Shown: positions 54,322 through 63,131 of the stretch, in pieces
How the letters are laid out: every line of letters begins with the position of its first letter
How positions within the stretch are numbered: the first letter of the stretch is position 1
NCBI RefSeq assembly: GCF_000503215.1
Contig: NZ_AYTD01000001.1
Span: 62,001-126,000 of the forward strand
DNA length: 64,000 bases
Reading direction: 5' to 3'
From: Pseudomonas canadensis
GTDB taxonomy: Bacteria; Pseudomonadota; Gammaproteobacteria; Pseudomonadales; Pseudomonadaceae
Notes under the pieces: model-generated
What the model was told of the DNA's origin: nothing
Databases searched by the model: none
The model's input: the letters and a program-made list of their open reading frames with translations, nothing else
Position numbers and translations under genes: made by a program

Positions 54322-55697
54322 AGGGTATTTCCAGTCAGAGAAGCCGTTTGGCGGTAGGTGGAACCGGTGTGTTGTTCGGGTAGACGGGCGCTGCCGTGGA
54401 AGACTTTTTCGCGCAGCGTGCCGGTCTCGTACGCGGTCTTGTAGGACCCGCGCTTTTGCAGCTCCGGCACCACCAGGTCGATGAAGTCCACGTAGCTTTC
54501 CGGCGTGACGATGCGCGTGAGGTTGAAGCCGTCCAGGCCGGTTTCGCTGATCCAGGATTCCAGCTCGTCGGCGACCTGTTCGGGCGAGCCGACCAGGGTG
54601 ATGTAGCGGCCGCCCAGGGCGTGTTGCTCCAGCAACTTGCGCCGGGTCCAGTCGTTGTTCTGCAGGTTCTTGGTGGCCGATTGGATCGCGTTGCTTTTCA
54701 CGTACTGGATCGGTTCGTCCAGCTCGTACTGGGCGAAATCAATCGCAGTAGACGCCGAGAAATGCGCCACGCCCGCCTCCGGACTGGCGTAGCTCAGGTA
54801 CTCGGCGTGCTTCTCCCAGGCCAGCGCTTCGGTGGCGCCCACGATCACGTTGAGGCCCATGAACACCTTGATGTCATCCGGATTGCGCCCGGCCTCGACC
54901 GCACTGGCACGCACCTTGTCCACCTGGACCTTGGTCGCCGCCTTGTTCTGCCCGCTGATAAACACGCACTCGGCATGCCGGCCGGCGAACAGCAACCCCC
55001 GATCCGAACTGCCGGCCTGGAACAGCACTGGCGTACGTTGCGGCGAGGGCTCGCACAGGTGATAACCCTCCACCTGGTAGAACCCGCCGTGGTGCTCGAC
55101 CTTGTGCACTTTGCCGGGCTGCGCATATACCCGCGCCTGCGGATCGTTGAGCACCGCGCCGTCTTCCCAGCTGCCTTCCCAGAGCTTGTACAGCACCTCC
55201 AGGTACTCGTCGGCCTGGTCGTAGCGACGGTCGTGCTCGACCTGCTCGGTCAGGCCCATGGCCTTGGCGGCGCTGTCGAGGTAGCCGGTGACGATGTTCC
55301 AGCCGACCCGGCCACGGCTCAGGTGATCCAGCGTGGACATGCGCCGGGCGAACAGATACGGCGGCTCGTAGGTGAGGTTGGCGGTGAGGCCGAAGCCGAG
55401 GTTTTGGGTGACGGCCGCCATGGCCGAGACCAACAGCAACGGGTCATTCACCGGCAACTGGATCGACTCTTTGAGCGGTACGTCTATCGAGTTCTGATAA
55501 ACGTCATACACGCCGACGATATCGGCGATGAATAAACCATCGAACAGCCCGCGTTCCAGCGTCTTGGCCAGCTCGGTCCAATACTCGATGGTCTTGTATT
55601 GGGTGGACGTGTCCCGTGGATGGGTCCACAGGCCGTGGTTGATGTGCCCGATGCAGTTCATGTTGAAGGCATTGAGCAGGATTTTCTTCTTAGCCAT
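54318..55697 (-). CDS. FMN-dependent monooxygenase (NtaA/SnaA/DszA family)
   Basis: A 459-residue luciferase-like monooxygenase: starts KKILLNAFNMNCIGHINHGLW, then GLFDGLFIADIVGVYDVYQ, RVGWNIVTGYLDSAAKAMG and PVLFQAGSSDRGLLFAGRHAECVF. Enzymes of this family use reduced FMN and oxygen to cleave C-S or C-N bonds in compounds such as dibenzothiophene sulfone, EDTA or methanesulfinate-type substrates. No flavin reductase is encoded in the operon, so reduced FMN must come from elsewhere. Its start and the sfnB stop share one base. The operon partners point to desulfurisation under sulfur limitation. Confidence 0.92.
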   Translation of the reverse strand: MAKKKILLNAFNMNCIGHINHGLWTHPRDTSTQYKTIEYWTELAKTLERGLFDGLFIADIVGVYDVYQNSIDVPLKESIQLPVNDPLLLVSAMAAVTQNLGFGLTANLTYEPPYLFARRMSTLDHLSRGRVGWNIVTGYLDSAAKAMGLTEQVEHDRRYDQADEYLEVLYKLWEGSWEDGAVLNDPQARVYAQPGKVHKVEHHGGFYQVEGYHLCEPSPQRTPVLFQAGSSDRGLLFAGRHAECVFISGQNKAATKVQVDKVRASAVEAGRNPDDIKVFMGLNVIVGATEALAWEKHAEYLSYASPEAGVAHFSASTAIDFAQYELDEPIQYVKSNAIQSATKNLQNNDWTRRKLLEQHALGGRYITLVGSPEQVADELESWISETGLDGFNLTRIVTPESYVDFIDLVVPELQKRGSYKTAYETGTLREKVFHGSARLPEQHTGSTYRQTASLTGNTL

Positions 55698-56890
55698 CAG
55701 ATGGTCCCCCGCAGCGGTGGGTTTTCATCGTTGAGGTAGTAATTGCCCACCGCGTGGTACTTCCAACGCACCGGGTCGTGCAGGGTGTGCACGCGGGCGT
55801 TGCGCCAGTGGCGATCCAGACCGTGCTCGGCCAGGGTCGCCTGGCTGCCGGCGAGTTCGAACAAGGTGCTGCCGGCGGCCAGGGAAATTTCGGTACTCAA
55901 GGCGCGTACTTCAGCGACGGCGATCGAGGCGGCCGCAACCGTCTCGGCATTGCTGTCGGCCTGGGCCCGGTCGAGGAATTCACCCGAGCGCTCCAGCAGC
56001 GCCTCGGCGGCGTGCAGGCGGATGCTCAGGTGCCCGAAGCTTTTCAGGGTCAGAGGGTCTTCGGTGGCTTTGTCGTTGCCGGAGTCGATCCACGGGCGGG
56101 TCTTGGTGCGCACAAAGTGCAACGCATCCTCAAAGGCCGCGCGCGCGATGCCTGTGTCGATGGCGGCGTGAAGGATCTGCGCCAGGGGGCCGACGGTTGT
56201 GGGGCGTTCAAAGGCGCTCTGGAACGGGATCACGTCTTGCGCGGCGACCCACACGTTGTCGAACACTACCGACCCACTGCCGGTGGTGCGCTGGCCGAAG
56301 CCGCTCCAGTCGTCGATCACGCTCAGGCCTTCGCTATCGCGCGGCACAAAGGCGAGTTGCTGCACGCCCTGTTCATCCACCACCGACGTAGGGATGCGTT
56401 GCGCGTAGATCGCGCCGGTGGAGTAGAACTTGCGACCGCTGATACGGAAACCGTCACCGTCGCGGGTGATGGAGGTTACGCGGTCGTGAGCGGTCTTGGT
56501 GCCCAGTTCCGCCAGCGCGTTGCCGAAGCGTTGGCCGGCGAGGACTTCGGCGTACAGGCGTTTTTGCTGCGCCGGGCTGCCGTTTACACGCAGCACTTCC
56601 AATGCATAAAAATGGTTCTGAGGAATCTGGCCCAGGGAAGCATCCGCCTGGGCGATCAGTGCAATGACCTTGGCCAGGGTGACGTTGGACACACCCGCGC
56701 CACCGTACTCCTTGGGCACGCTGATACCCCACAGTCCGGAACGCGAGAATACATCCAGCTCAGGCAGCGGCAGGCGGCGCTCGCGGTCGCGCTGGGCGCT
56801 GTCGCGGCGGAAGTCTTCGGCCAGGTCGCTGGCGACAATAAGGGCTTGTTCGTCGCTGGTGATAACCGCGACGTGAGTAGAGACAGTCAT
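55697..56890 (-). CDS. sfnB: SfnB-family acyl-CoA dehydrogenase-like flavoprotein
   Basis: A 397-residue member of the acyl-CoA dehydrogenase fold: DVFSRSGLWGISVPKEYGGAGVSNVTLAKV near the start, then SGRKFYSTGAIYAQRIP and DDWSGFGQRTTGSGSVVFDNV, and the C-terminal HRWRNARVHTLHDPVRWKYHAVGNYYL typical of SfnB/DszC-type enzymes. These relatives act as FMN-dependent monooxygenases or dehydrogenases of organosulfur compounds. It is a paralogue of the next gene upstream (56915-58156), with a 24-base gap between them. Confidence 0.88.
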   Translation of the reverse strand: MTVSTHVAVITSDEQALIVASDLAEDFRRDSAQRDRERRLPLPELDVFSRSGLWGISVPKEYGGAGVSNVTLAKVIALIAQADASLGQIPQNHFYALEVLRVNGSPAQQKRLYAEVLAGQRFGNALAELGTKTAHDRVTSITRDGDGFRISGRKFYSTGAIYAQRIPTSVVDEQGVQQLAFVPRDSEGLSVIDDWSGFGQRTTGSGSVVFDNVWVAAQDVIPFQSAFERPTTVGPLAQILHAAIDTGIARAAFEDALHFVRTKTRPWIDSGNDKATEDPLTLKSFGHLSIRLHAAEALLERSGEFLDRAQADSNAETVAAASIAVAEVRALSTEISLAAGSTLFELAGSQATLAEHGLDRHWRNARVHTLHDPVRWKYHAVGNYYLNDENPPLRGTI

Positions 56891-56914
56891 TGTGTTCTCC
56901 AGAGGTCTGGTCGG

Positions 56915-58156
56915 TTAAATCCAGGAGTGACGAGCCGGCAACGTGCCGTTCAGTCGATAGGCGCCGATGGCGTGATATTTCCAGCGCACCGGGTCGTGCA
57001 GGGTGTGCACGCGGGCGTTGCGCCAGTGGCGGTCGAGGTTGAATTCGGCGAGGGTCGCGCGGCTACCGGCCAGCTCGAAGAGTTTTTCGCTGACCAGCAG
57101 CGATACCTCGGTCGTCAGCACCTTGGCCTCGGCCACGGCAATCGACGCACGGGCCGCAGACTGCGCGGTGATCGGCGCAGCGCTGACCTGGTCCAGCACC
57201 TGGCCGGCCTTGCGCAGCAGGGCTTCAGCGGCGTGCAGTTCGATTTTCAGCTTGCCGATATCGGCGATCACATACAGGTCATCGCTGGCGCGTTCGACCT
57301 TGGCATCGATCCATGGGCGTGAGCGTTCACGTACGAAGGCGATGGTGTCATCCAGTGCGCCGCGTGCGATGCCGGCGTCGATGGCCGCCTGGATCAATTG
57401 GGATACGGCGCCCTGGATATTCGGGGTTTCGCCGATGCGCCAGTTTTCCACGACCAACTCGGCATCGACCGGCACCTGGTCCAGCAACACGGTGCCGCTG
57501 GCGGTGGTGCGTTGGCCAAAGCCGGACCAGTCATCGACGATGCGCAGGCCGTCGGCACCCCGACGCACGAAGGCCATGACCTGCTTGCCGTCATCGTTGA
57601 GTGCCTTGACGGCAACCCAGTGGGCGAAGAGCGCACCGGTGGAATAGAACTTTTGGCCGCTGATCACATAGCCGTCACCCTCAGCGGTGATGCGAGCCTT
57701 GAGTTCCAGGGTGTTTTTGGTACCGCGTTCCGGGCCGCCATTGCCGATGCGCCAGCCGTCGAGGACGCTCTGGAACAGCTGTTTTTTCTGGCGATCGGTG
57801 GCGGCGCCCTGCAACAGGTGCAGGATGCCGAAATGGTTCTGCGGGATCTGCCCGAGGGCTGGGTCTGCCGCACTGATGATCGCGAACACATCGGCCAGGG
57901 TCACGAAAGACACCTGTGGGCCGCCGTATTCACGGGGAATGGAAATACTGCCCAACCCACTGCGGGTGAACTGTTCGATCTGTGCCCATGGCAGCTTGCG
58001 TTGCTGGTCGCGCTTGGCGGCTTGCAGGCGCGCAGCCTGGGCGAGTTCATGGGCAGCCTTCAGCGCCTCTGCATCGTTGCGCAGCACGGCGGCTGGCAAC
58101 AGCAGGGGGGCAATGTCCAGATCGCTCTGGGGGGGTGTTTGAGCCAAGTTAGACAT
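56915..58156 (-). CDS. sfnB: SfnB-family acyl-CoA dehydrogenase-like flavoprotein, first gene of operon
   Basis: A 413-residue paralogue of the following gene, sharing EQFTRSGLGSISIPREYGGPQVSFVTLADV, SGQKFYSTGALFAHWV, DDWSGFGQRTTASGTVLLDQV and the C-terminal DPVRWKYHAIGAYRLNG block. The ATG at 58156 has AAGGAG before it; a longer frame to 58231 has no such site. It opens the six-gene unit sfnB-sfnB-monooxygenase-metQ-metN-metI. The two SfnB copies may act on different substrates or oxidation steps; this cannot be told from sequence. Confidence 0.88.
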   Translation of the reverse strand: MSNLAQTPPQSDLDIAPLLLPAAVLRNDAEALKAAHELAQAARLQAAKRDQQRKLPWAQIEQFTRSGLGSISIPREYGGPQVSFVTLADVFAIISAADPALGQIPQNHFGILHLLQGAATDRQKKQLFQSVLDGWRIGNGGPERGTKNTLELKARITAEGDGYVISGQKFYSTGALFAHWVAVKALNDDGKQVMAFVRRGADGLRIVDDWSGFGQRTTASGTVLLDQVPVDAELVVENWRIGETPNIQGAVSQLIQAAIDAGIARGALDDTIAFVRERSRPWIDAKVERASDDLYVIADIGKLKIELHAAEALLRKAGQVLDQVSAAPITAQSAARASIAVAEAKVLTTEVSLLVSEKLFELAGSRATLAEFNLDRHWRNARVHTLHDPVRWKYHAIGAYRLNGTLPARHSWI

Positions 58157-58343
58157 CAGCGCCGCTCCTTGGCTGCACGTAATGCCCTGGCGTTGTGCAC
58201 CGGGGTAATCCTGACCATACCGACCTCGCATTCAATGAAATAAAAACAGAAAAATCAGCGATGTCCGGTGGTCCGGTGCATATACCCTAAGCGTGTTAAA
58301 TATTTAAATAAACTAACTTTTGGGAATATGCATAGAAGGTCTG
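58157..58343 (-). promoter_or_regulatory. promoter region of the sfnB-metI operon
   Basis: This gap upstream of the first SfnB gene is AT-rich between 58290 and 58320 and holds the palindrome TTAAATATTTAA at 58296-58307. It is the only place where a promoter for the six-gene operon can lie; CysB control is a reasonable guess. Confidence 0.45.
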
Positions 58344-59108
58344 TCACCCAGGTTCGCAGGGCGATCCCAGTGGACGCGGTTGATAGATCAGCGCCGCCCC
58401 GGCCTGGCGGGGCGGCGCCTCGGCGGCAATGCGTAATGTCCGGGCGGGCGCCCAGCGTGAGTTGTTGCCGACGCGATCCAGAATGCAGTACGTCACCTCC
58501 AACCGACAGTCGTCGCCGGCTTCGGTGATCATCGAGGAGGGCACCCATACCTGCACCGCCAGGCCGACCTCAAGGGCCTGGATCTTCGGCAGGTCCAGGC
58601 GCACATCGCCCCAGCGCAGGGTGATCGCATCGCCAGTGTCCATGTTCAGGTAGGGCGCGATGGTCAGCGGGATACCGCGCCGCACCTGGCTGGCGTTGAC
58701 GCCGAAGCGGCGGATGGTGTCTGGCAACCCCACGGGGGCGAGGTTCTGGTTTTCGTCGCGGTACAGGGGCGAAGGCTGGCCGCCCGGGCAACAGGTCTTC
58801 ACACGTACCCGCCTGACGGCAGAGCGGGCCGCGCAGTGGCCGACTTGCATCACCTGGTAATGCACCCGGGCCGGGCCATCCAGCACGAAACTCTCCGGCA
58901 CCCGCAGGTGAGTGAACGCGCCGACCTTACAGGCGGTTATCCGACGCGAAGCGGCAAAACAGTTATTCCAGAACAGCTCAATCAAGTCGCCTTCGTCCAT
59001 GCCGGGATAGGGGGCGATGTCGACCTGCAGGTGGGTGGCGGCCAGGGCATTGATGCCATCGCCGATGGCCTGGGGCAGTGTCGGGGCGGTGAGCAGGGGG
59101 TATGTCAT
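58344..59108 (-). CDS. hypothetical protein with a duplicated domain
   Basis: A 254-residue protein without signal peptide or membrane segments. Two halves resemble each other: VDIAPYPGMDEGDLIELFWNN (about 29-49) and LTIAPYLNMDTGDAITLRWGD (about 150-170), each followed by a VG-x-x-x-x-V-x-VP strand and a Y-x-(V/I)-x-x-VG end. This looks like two beta-sandwich domains. Similar repeats occur in large Pseudomonas surface-type proteins (from memory). AAGGAG is seven bases before the ATG at 59108. The function is unknown; it lies between two sulfur operons but has no sulfur signature. Confidence 0.8.
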   Translation of the reverse strand: MTYPLLTAPTLPQAIGDGINALAATHLQVDIAPYPGMDEGDLIELFWNNCFAASRRITACKVGAFTHLRVPESFVLDGPARVHYQVMQVGHCAARSAVRRVRVKTCCPGGQPSPLYRDENQNLAPVGLPDTIRRFGVNASQVRRGIPLTIAPYLNMDTGDAITLRWGDVRLDLPKIQALEVGLAVQVWVPSSMITEAGDDCRLEVTYCILDRVGNNSRWAPARTLRIAAEAPPRQAGAALIYQPRPLGSPCEPG

Positions 59109-59370
59109 AAATAATCTCCTTGATGCAGCCAGCAGCAATCGCTCCGGACCCTTGGCGCAGGCAAGCGCGGTGGGCCGAACAGAACGATTCAGTGAGTAGC
59201 CGGGATAGGATCCAATCCTCTGGGCGCTAGATAAGAGGGTTGGGCACGGAGCGTCAATGGCGGCAAAGGGCTAAACGGCGGGTTTGGAGATATTCAGAAG
59301 GGTCTGACTGGTATGGGGATATTCGGGCGGATGCGGTGGGTGTGTTTTACCTGTTGGAGCAGCGATTCCC

Positions 59371-59472
59371 GTGTAGGAGCTGGCTTGCCAGCGAAGAACG
59401 TCAACGATTACGCGGTCATCAGATTTACCGCGTTGTCTGGTCGTTTTTCGCTGGCAAGCCAGCGCCTGCAGG
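59371..59472. repeat. REP doublet
   Basis: GTGTAGGAGCTGGCTTGCC and its near complement lie just after the tcyN stop. The rest of the 372-bp gap between the hypothetical gene start (59108) and tcyN holds nothing else I can name. Confidence 0.9.
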
Positions 59473-59480
59473 AGGGGATG

Positions 59481-60227
59481 TCAGTGGGCGAGAAACTTGC
59501 TCAGGAACTGTTTGGTACGCTCTTCCTTGGGGTTGGCGAACAGTGCCTTGGCTTCGCCTTGCTCCACGATCACGCCCTTGTCGAAGAAGATCACCCGATT
59601 GGCTACGTCGCGGGCAAAGCTCATCTCGTGGGTGACGATCACCATGGTGCGGTTTTCTTCGGCGAGGCTGCGGATGGTTGCCAGCACTTCACCCACCAGT
59701 TCCGGGTCGAGGGCGGAGGTGGGTTCGTCGAACAGAATCACCTCCGGCTCCATGGCCAACGCACGGGCAATCGCCACGCGCTGTTGCTGGCCGCCCGACA
59801 GACGCCGGGGATATGCGTCCTCCTTGCCCGCCAGGCCGACCCTGGCCAGCAGCTTGCGGCCGAGGGCGTCAGCCGCTTCCCGTGGCATCTTCTTGACCAC
59901 GGTGGGCCCTTCGATGACATTTTCCAGCGCAGTGCGGTGGGGGAACAGGTTGAAGCTCTGGAACACAAAGCCCACGTGCTGGCGCAGGCGCCGCACCAGG
60001 CTTGCCTGCTGGTTGATCGGCTTGCTGCTGTCGATCTCGATATCACCCACCTTGATACGACCGCTGGTGGGTTGTTCGAGGAAATTCAGGCAGCGCAGGA
60101 AGGTGGTCTTGCCGGAACCGCTGGGGCCGATGATGGCGATGACTTCGCCTTCCTTGACCTCCAGGTCGATGCCGTTGAGCACCACCTGTCCCTTGAATTG
60201 TTTGGTCAGTTTTTCAACCACGATCAT
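59481..60227 (-). CDS. tcyN: L-cystine ABC transporter ATP-binding protein
   Basis: A 248-residue GlnQ/TcyN-type ATPase with Walker [10 protein letters not shown], signature [15 protein letters not shown], Walker [15 protein letters not shown] and [11 protein letters not shown]. It powers cystine import with TcyL and TcyJ, encoded just upstream on the same strand with a three-base gap. Last gene of the group; a REP doublet follows. Confidence 0.93.
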   Translation of the reverse strand: MIVVEKLTKQFKGQVVLNGIDLEVKEGEVIAIIGPSGSGKTTFLRCLNFLEQPTSGRIKVGDIEIDSSKPINQQASLVRRLRQHVGFVFQSFNLFPHRTALENVIEGPTVVKKMPREAADALGRKLLARVGLAGKEDAYPRRLSGGQQQRVAIARALAMEPEVILFDEPTSALDPELVGEVLATIRSLAEENRTMVIVTHEMSFARDVANRVIFFDKGVIVEQGEAKALFANPKEERTKQFLSKFLAH

Positions 60228-60230
60228 GCT

Positions 60231-60896
60231 TCAGGACTCCAGGTCATGCCGGTTGACCCGGTCTTCCAGGCGATTCTGCAAATGCGCCAGGATGCTCGCC
60301 AAAATCCAGTAGATCAGGGCAGCGGAGAGATACATGGTGAAGATTTCGAAGGTCCGCGCCGACACCAGTTGCGCCTGGCGAAACAGCTCGGGCACCTGAA
60401 TAGTGGCGGCAAGCGCCGTGTCCTTGACCAGCGAAATGAAGCTGTTGCCCAGCGGCGGCAAGGCCGTGCGCATGGCCTGCGGCAGGATGGCCCGGCGCAG
60501 GGTCTGCGCACGGGTCATGCCGATACTGGCCGCAGCTTCCCATTGGCCGCGTTCGATGGAACCGATGGCGGCGCGCAGGATTTCACAGGCGTAGGCCGCC
60601 ATGTTCAGCGAAAAACCGATCATGGCCGCCGGGATCGGATCCAGCTCGATGCCCACTTGCGGCAAGCCGTAGTAGATCAAAAACAGCTGTACCAGCAAGG
60701 GCGTGCCGCGAAAGAACGACACGTAGACTCGGGCGAGCCAGCTCACCAGCTTGAAGCGCGACAACCGCATCAAGGCCAGGCCGAAGCCCAGCAGCAAGCC
60801 AAAAAACATCCCGCCGAGGCTGAGGATTACCGTGTAATACGCGCCCTTGAGCAGAAAAGGCGCGGAGTCCAGCGCGAGTTGGAAACCTGCTTCCAT
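60231..60896 (-). CDS. tcyL: L-cystine ABC transporter permease
   Basis: A 221-residue HisM/YecS-type permease with five hydrophobic segments, motif VSFFRGTPLLVQLFLIYYGLPQ and contact loop IERGQWEAAASIGMTRAQTLRRAILPQA. It forms the cystine channel, probably as a homodimer since there is only one permease gene. Its start and the stop of tcyJ share one base, so the two are coupled. Confidence 0.93.
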   Translation of the reverse strand: MEAGFQLALDSAPFLLKGAYYTVILSLGGMFFGLLLGFGLALMRLSRFKLVSWLARVYVSFFRGTPLLVQLFLIYYGLPQVGIELDPIPAAMIGFSLNMAAYACEILRAAIGSIERGQWEAAASIGMTRAQTLRRAILPQAMRTALPPLGNSFISLVKDTALAATIQVPELFRQAQLVSARTFEIFTMYLSAALIYWILASILAHLQNRLEDRVNRHDLES

Positions 60897-61690
60897 TATT
60901 GAGTGACGTCAGCGTTGAAGTACTTCTGGGACAGCTTCTTCAAGGTGCCATCGGCGCGCAGTTTGTCGAGAGCCTTGTTCACCGCATCGAGCAGTTCTGG
61001 CTCGCCTTTGCGCAGGGCAATACCGGCTTCCTGACGGGAGAAAGCGTCGCCGGCGGCGGCGGTATCTGGCGCTTTCTTGGCGTATTCCAGGGCGGCCAGG
61101 CGGTCGATCAGGATGGCGTCGATGCGGCCGATGCGCAGGTCCTGGAACTTGGTCGGGTCGTCGTTGTAAGTCTTGATGATGGCTTTAGGTTGGTTGTCCT
61201 TGAGCCATTGTTCGTAGTTGGTGCCCAGGCCCACACCGACTTTCTTGCCGGCCAGGTCGTCGGCGGTCTTGATCGCGTCAACGTTCTTCTTCAGGACCAG
61301 TGCCTGGATACCGGACACGGTGTAAGGCTTGGAGAAGTCGTACTTTTTCTTGCGCTCTTCAGAGATGGTCACTTGGTTGACCACGGCGTCCAGACGCTTG
61401 GATTCCAGGGCGGCGAGGATGCCGTCCCATGGCGTCGCTTGCAGCTTGACCTTCACGCCCAGCTCCTTGGCCAGCGCTTCGGACAGCTCCACTTCGAAAC
61501 CACTGAGCTTGCCGCTTTCATCGACGAAGCTGAACGGCGGGTAGGTGCCTTCCAGGCCGATCTTGATCTCGCCTGCTTTCTTGATGTTGTCCAGCTGTTC
61601 ACCCGCGACCGCTTGGCCGATCAGGCCAGCCCCGAGTGCCAGGCCCAAAGTGCCCACCAGCAATGTGCGACGGAATACAGAAATAGTCAT
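60896..61690 (-). CDS. tcyJ: cystine-binding periplasmic protein
   Basis: A 264-residue SBP_bac_3 family binding protein with signal peptide (GLALGAGLIGQAVA before GEQLDNIK). Blocks are IKIGLEGTYPPFSFVDESGKLSGFEVELSEAL and QATPWDGILAALESKRLDAVVNQVTIS, as in FliY/TcyJ. It captures cystine for TcyL/TcyN. It is separated from dcyD by a 281-bp gap with a REP doublet and an AT-rich stretch (61795-61850) that could be its own promoter. Confidence 0.93.
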   Translation of the reverse strand: MTISVFRRTLLVGTLGLALGAGLIGQAVAGEQLDNIKKAGEIKIGLEGTYPPFSFVDESGKLSGFEVELSEALAKELGVKVKLQATPWDGILAALESKRLDAVVNQVTISEERKKKYDFSKPYTVSGIQALVLKKNVDAIKTADDLAGKKVGVGLGTNYEQWLKDNQPKAIIKTYNDDPTKFQDLRIGRIDAILIDRLAALEYAKKAPDTAAAGDAFSRQEAGIALRKGEPELLDAVNKALDKLRADGTLKKLSQKYFNADVTQ

Positions 61691-61863
61691 GAAGAGCCCC
61701 TGTGTTTTTTATGTTGAGCGAAGCAGGTGACGCAGTAGTCGTATCCTGCCCTAAAGCGCGTAGCGCGTCTTCGCCTACGGCGCGACTATAAAGCGGGTTT
61801 TTAAGACTTGAAAATAATATAAATCTGAATTGATATTCATATTTGGAATATGTGGCAGTTTCA

Positions 61864-61955
61864 ATGTGGGAGCGGGCTTGCTCGTGAATGAGCAGTGTCA
61901 TCCAGCATATGCGTTGACTGATACACCGCATTCGCGAGCAAGCCCGCCCCCACAT
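61864..61955. repeat. REP doublet
   Basis: TGTGGGAGCGGGCTTGCTCG and its complement lie between dcyD and tcyJ. The sequence varies at the GCCC step (CTCG instead of CCCG) symmetrically in both arms. Confidence 0.9.
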
Positions 61956-61971
61956 TTTGATCCCTGTTCCT

Positions 61972-62967
61972 TCAGCTGAATGCGGCGCCATAAGCAAACA
62001 ACGCTGGCGCCCCACCCGTATGCAGGAAAATGATCGGCCCGTCCTCAAAGCGCTGACGCCCGATGCCATCCAGCAAGCCAGCCATGGCCTTGCCAGTGTA
62101 GACCGGGTCCAGCAGCAGGCCTTCCTGGCTCGCCAACAGCTTGACCGCCGCCAGGGTGCCGGCGTTCGGTTCGCCATAGCGCGGGCCGAAGTATTCGTCC
62201 CACAGGATCACCTTGAAGGCTTCGGGAATATCCACACTCAGCAACTCGGCGGTACGCTCGGCCAGGCCCTCTACTTTCGGACGCTGGGCTTCTTCAGTGC
62301 GTGAGACGGTGACGCCAATCACGGGCAGGTCTGGCAATACCTCGCTCAAGGCCAACGCCAAGCCACTGTGCGTTCCCGCACTGCCGGAGGCCAAGACCAC
62401 GGCGGCGAACTCGATGCCACTGTCTTCGATCTGCCCGGCCAGCTCCAGCCCGGCGCGGACATAGCCGAGGGCGCCGAGGGCATTGGAGCCGCCAATAGGC
62501 ACCAGGTACGGCTTCTTGCCGTTGCTGCGCAAGCGGTCGGCGAGGGCGTTGAGCTGGCCGTCGACGTTATCAAGGTTCTCCACCAACTCCACCTTGGCGT
62601 CGAACAGTTCCAGCAGCAGGCGGTTGCCGTTGCCCAGGTAATTGGGGTCTTCGGTGCCGGTGGGGTTTTCCAGCAGGGCGACGCAGCCCAGGCCGAGCTT
62701 GGCGGCCAGCGCGGCAGTCTGGCGTACGTGGTTGGACTGGATCGCGCCGGCGGTCACCAGCGTGTCGGCGCCTTGGGCGATGGCATCGGCGGCGAGGTAT
62801 TCGAGTTTGCGCAGCTTGTTGCCGCCCATGGCGAGCGGTGTGGTGTCGTCGCGTTTGACGTAGATATCCCTGCCCAACCAGGCCGACAGCCGCTCGAGTT
62901 TTTCCAGGGCAGTGACGCCGCCCAGCAGTTCCAGGCGGTTAAAACGGTCGAGCTGTTGTTTGATCAT
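61972..62967 (-). CDS. dcyD: D-cysteine desulfhydrase
   Basis: A 331-residue pyridoxal-phosphate enzyme of the tryptophan synthase beta/ACC deaminase family that splits D-cysteine into pyruvate, ammonia and sulfide. It shows the Schiff-base lysine in [13 protein letters not shown], the phosphate-side [18 protein letters not shown] and [12 protein letters not shown], and [11 protein letters not shown]. The close relative ACC deaminase differs in details I cannot check here, but the cystine importer genes downstream favour DcyD. It lies divergent from epsC. Confidence 0.9.
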   Translation of the reverse strand: MIKQQLDRFNRLELLGGVTALEKLERLSAWLGRDIYVKRDDTTPLAMGGNKLRKLEYLAADAIAQGADTLVTAGAIQSNHVRQTAALAAKLGLGCVALLENPTGTEDPNYLGNGNRLLLELFDAKVELVENLDNVDGQLNALADRLRSNGKKPYLVPIGGSNALGALGYVRAGLELAGQIEDSGIEFAAVVLASGSAGTHSGLALALSEVLPDLPVIGVTVSRTEEAQRPKVEGLAERTAELLSVDIPEAFKVILWDEYFGPRYGEPNAGTLAAVKLLASQEGLLLDPVYTGKAMAGLLDGIGRQRFEDGPIIFLHTGGAPALFAYGAAFS

Positions 62968-63045
62968 GGCTACGCACGGTTGATGAGTATGAGGCGACTA
63001 TAGGCAGGCACTTTTCATCGGGCAACCGCAATCGCTTATTCCGGA

Positions 63046-63075
63046 TGGTTCTTAGTATCACACCATTGGTTCTTA
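63046..63075. promoter_or_regulatory. phased direct repeat in the dcyD-epsC divergent region
   Basis: TGGTTCTTA occurs at 63046-63054 and again at 63067-63075. The copies start 21 bases apart, two helical turns, so a dimeric regulator could bind both on one face. CysB is the obvious candidate; this is inference. Confidence 0.45.
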
Positions 63076-63131
63076 AGGCCGGCCAGGGTGCATACCGTAA
63101 AGTGATGGGCATTTCGTCAGGAGTGAATACC

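Noticed and set aside
55754..57322. A 522-codon plus-strand frame across the two SfnB genes
   Set aside because: It is antisense to two paralogous flavoprotein genes; composition is typical of a shadow frame.
59313..60902. A 529-codon plus-strand frame across tcyN and tcyL
   Set aside because: It is the complement of two clear ABC transporter genes and has no recognisable domain.
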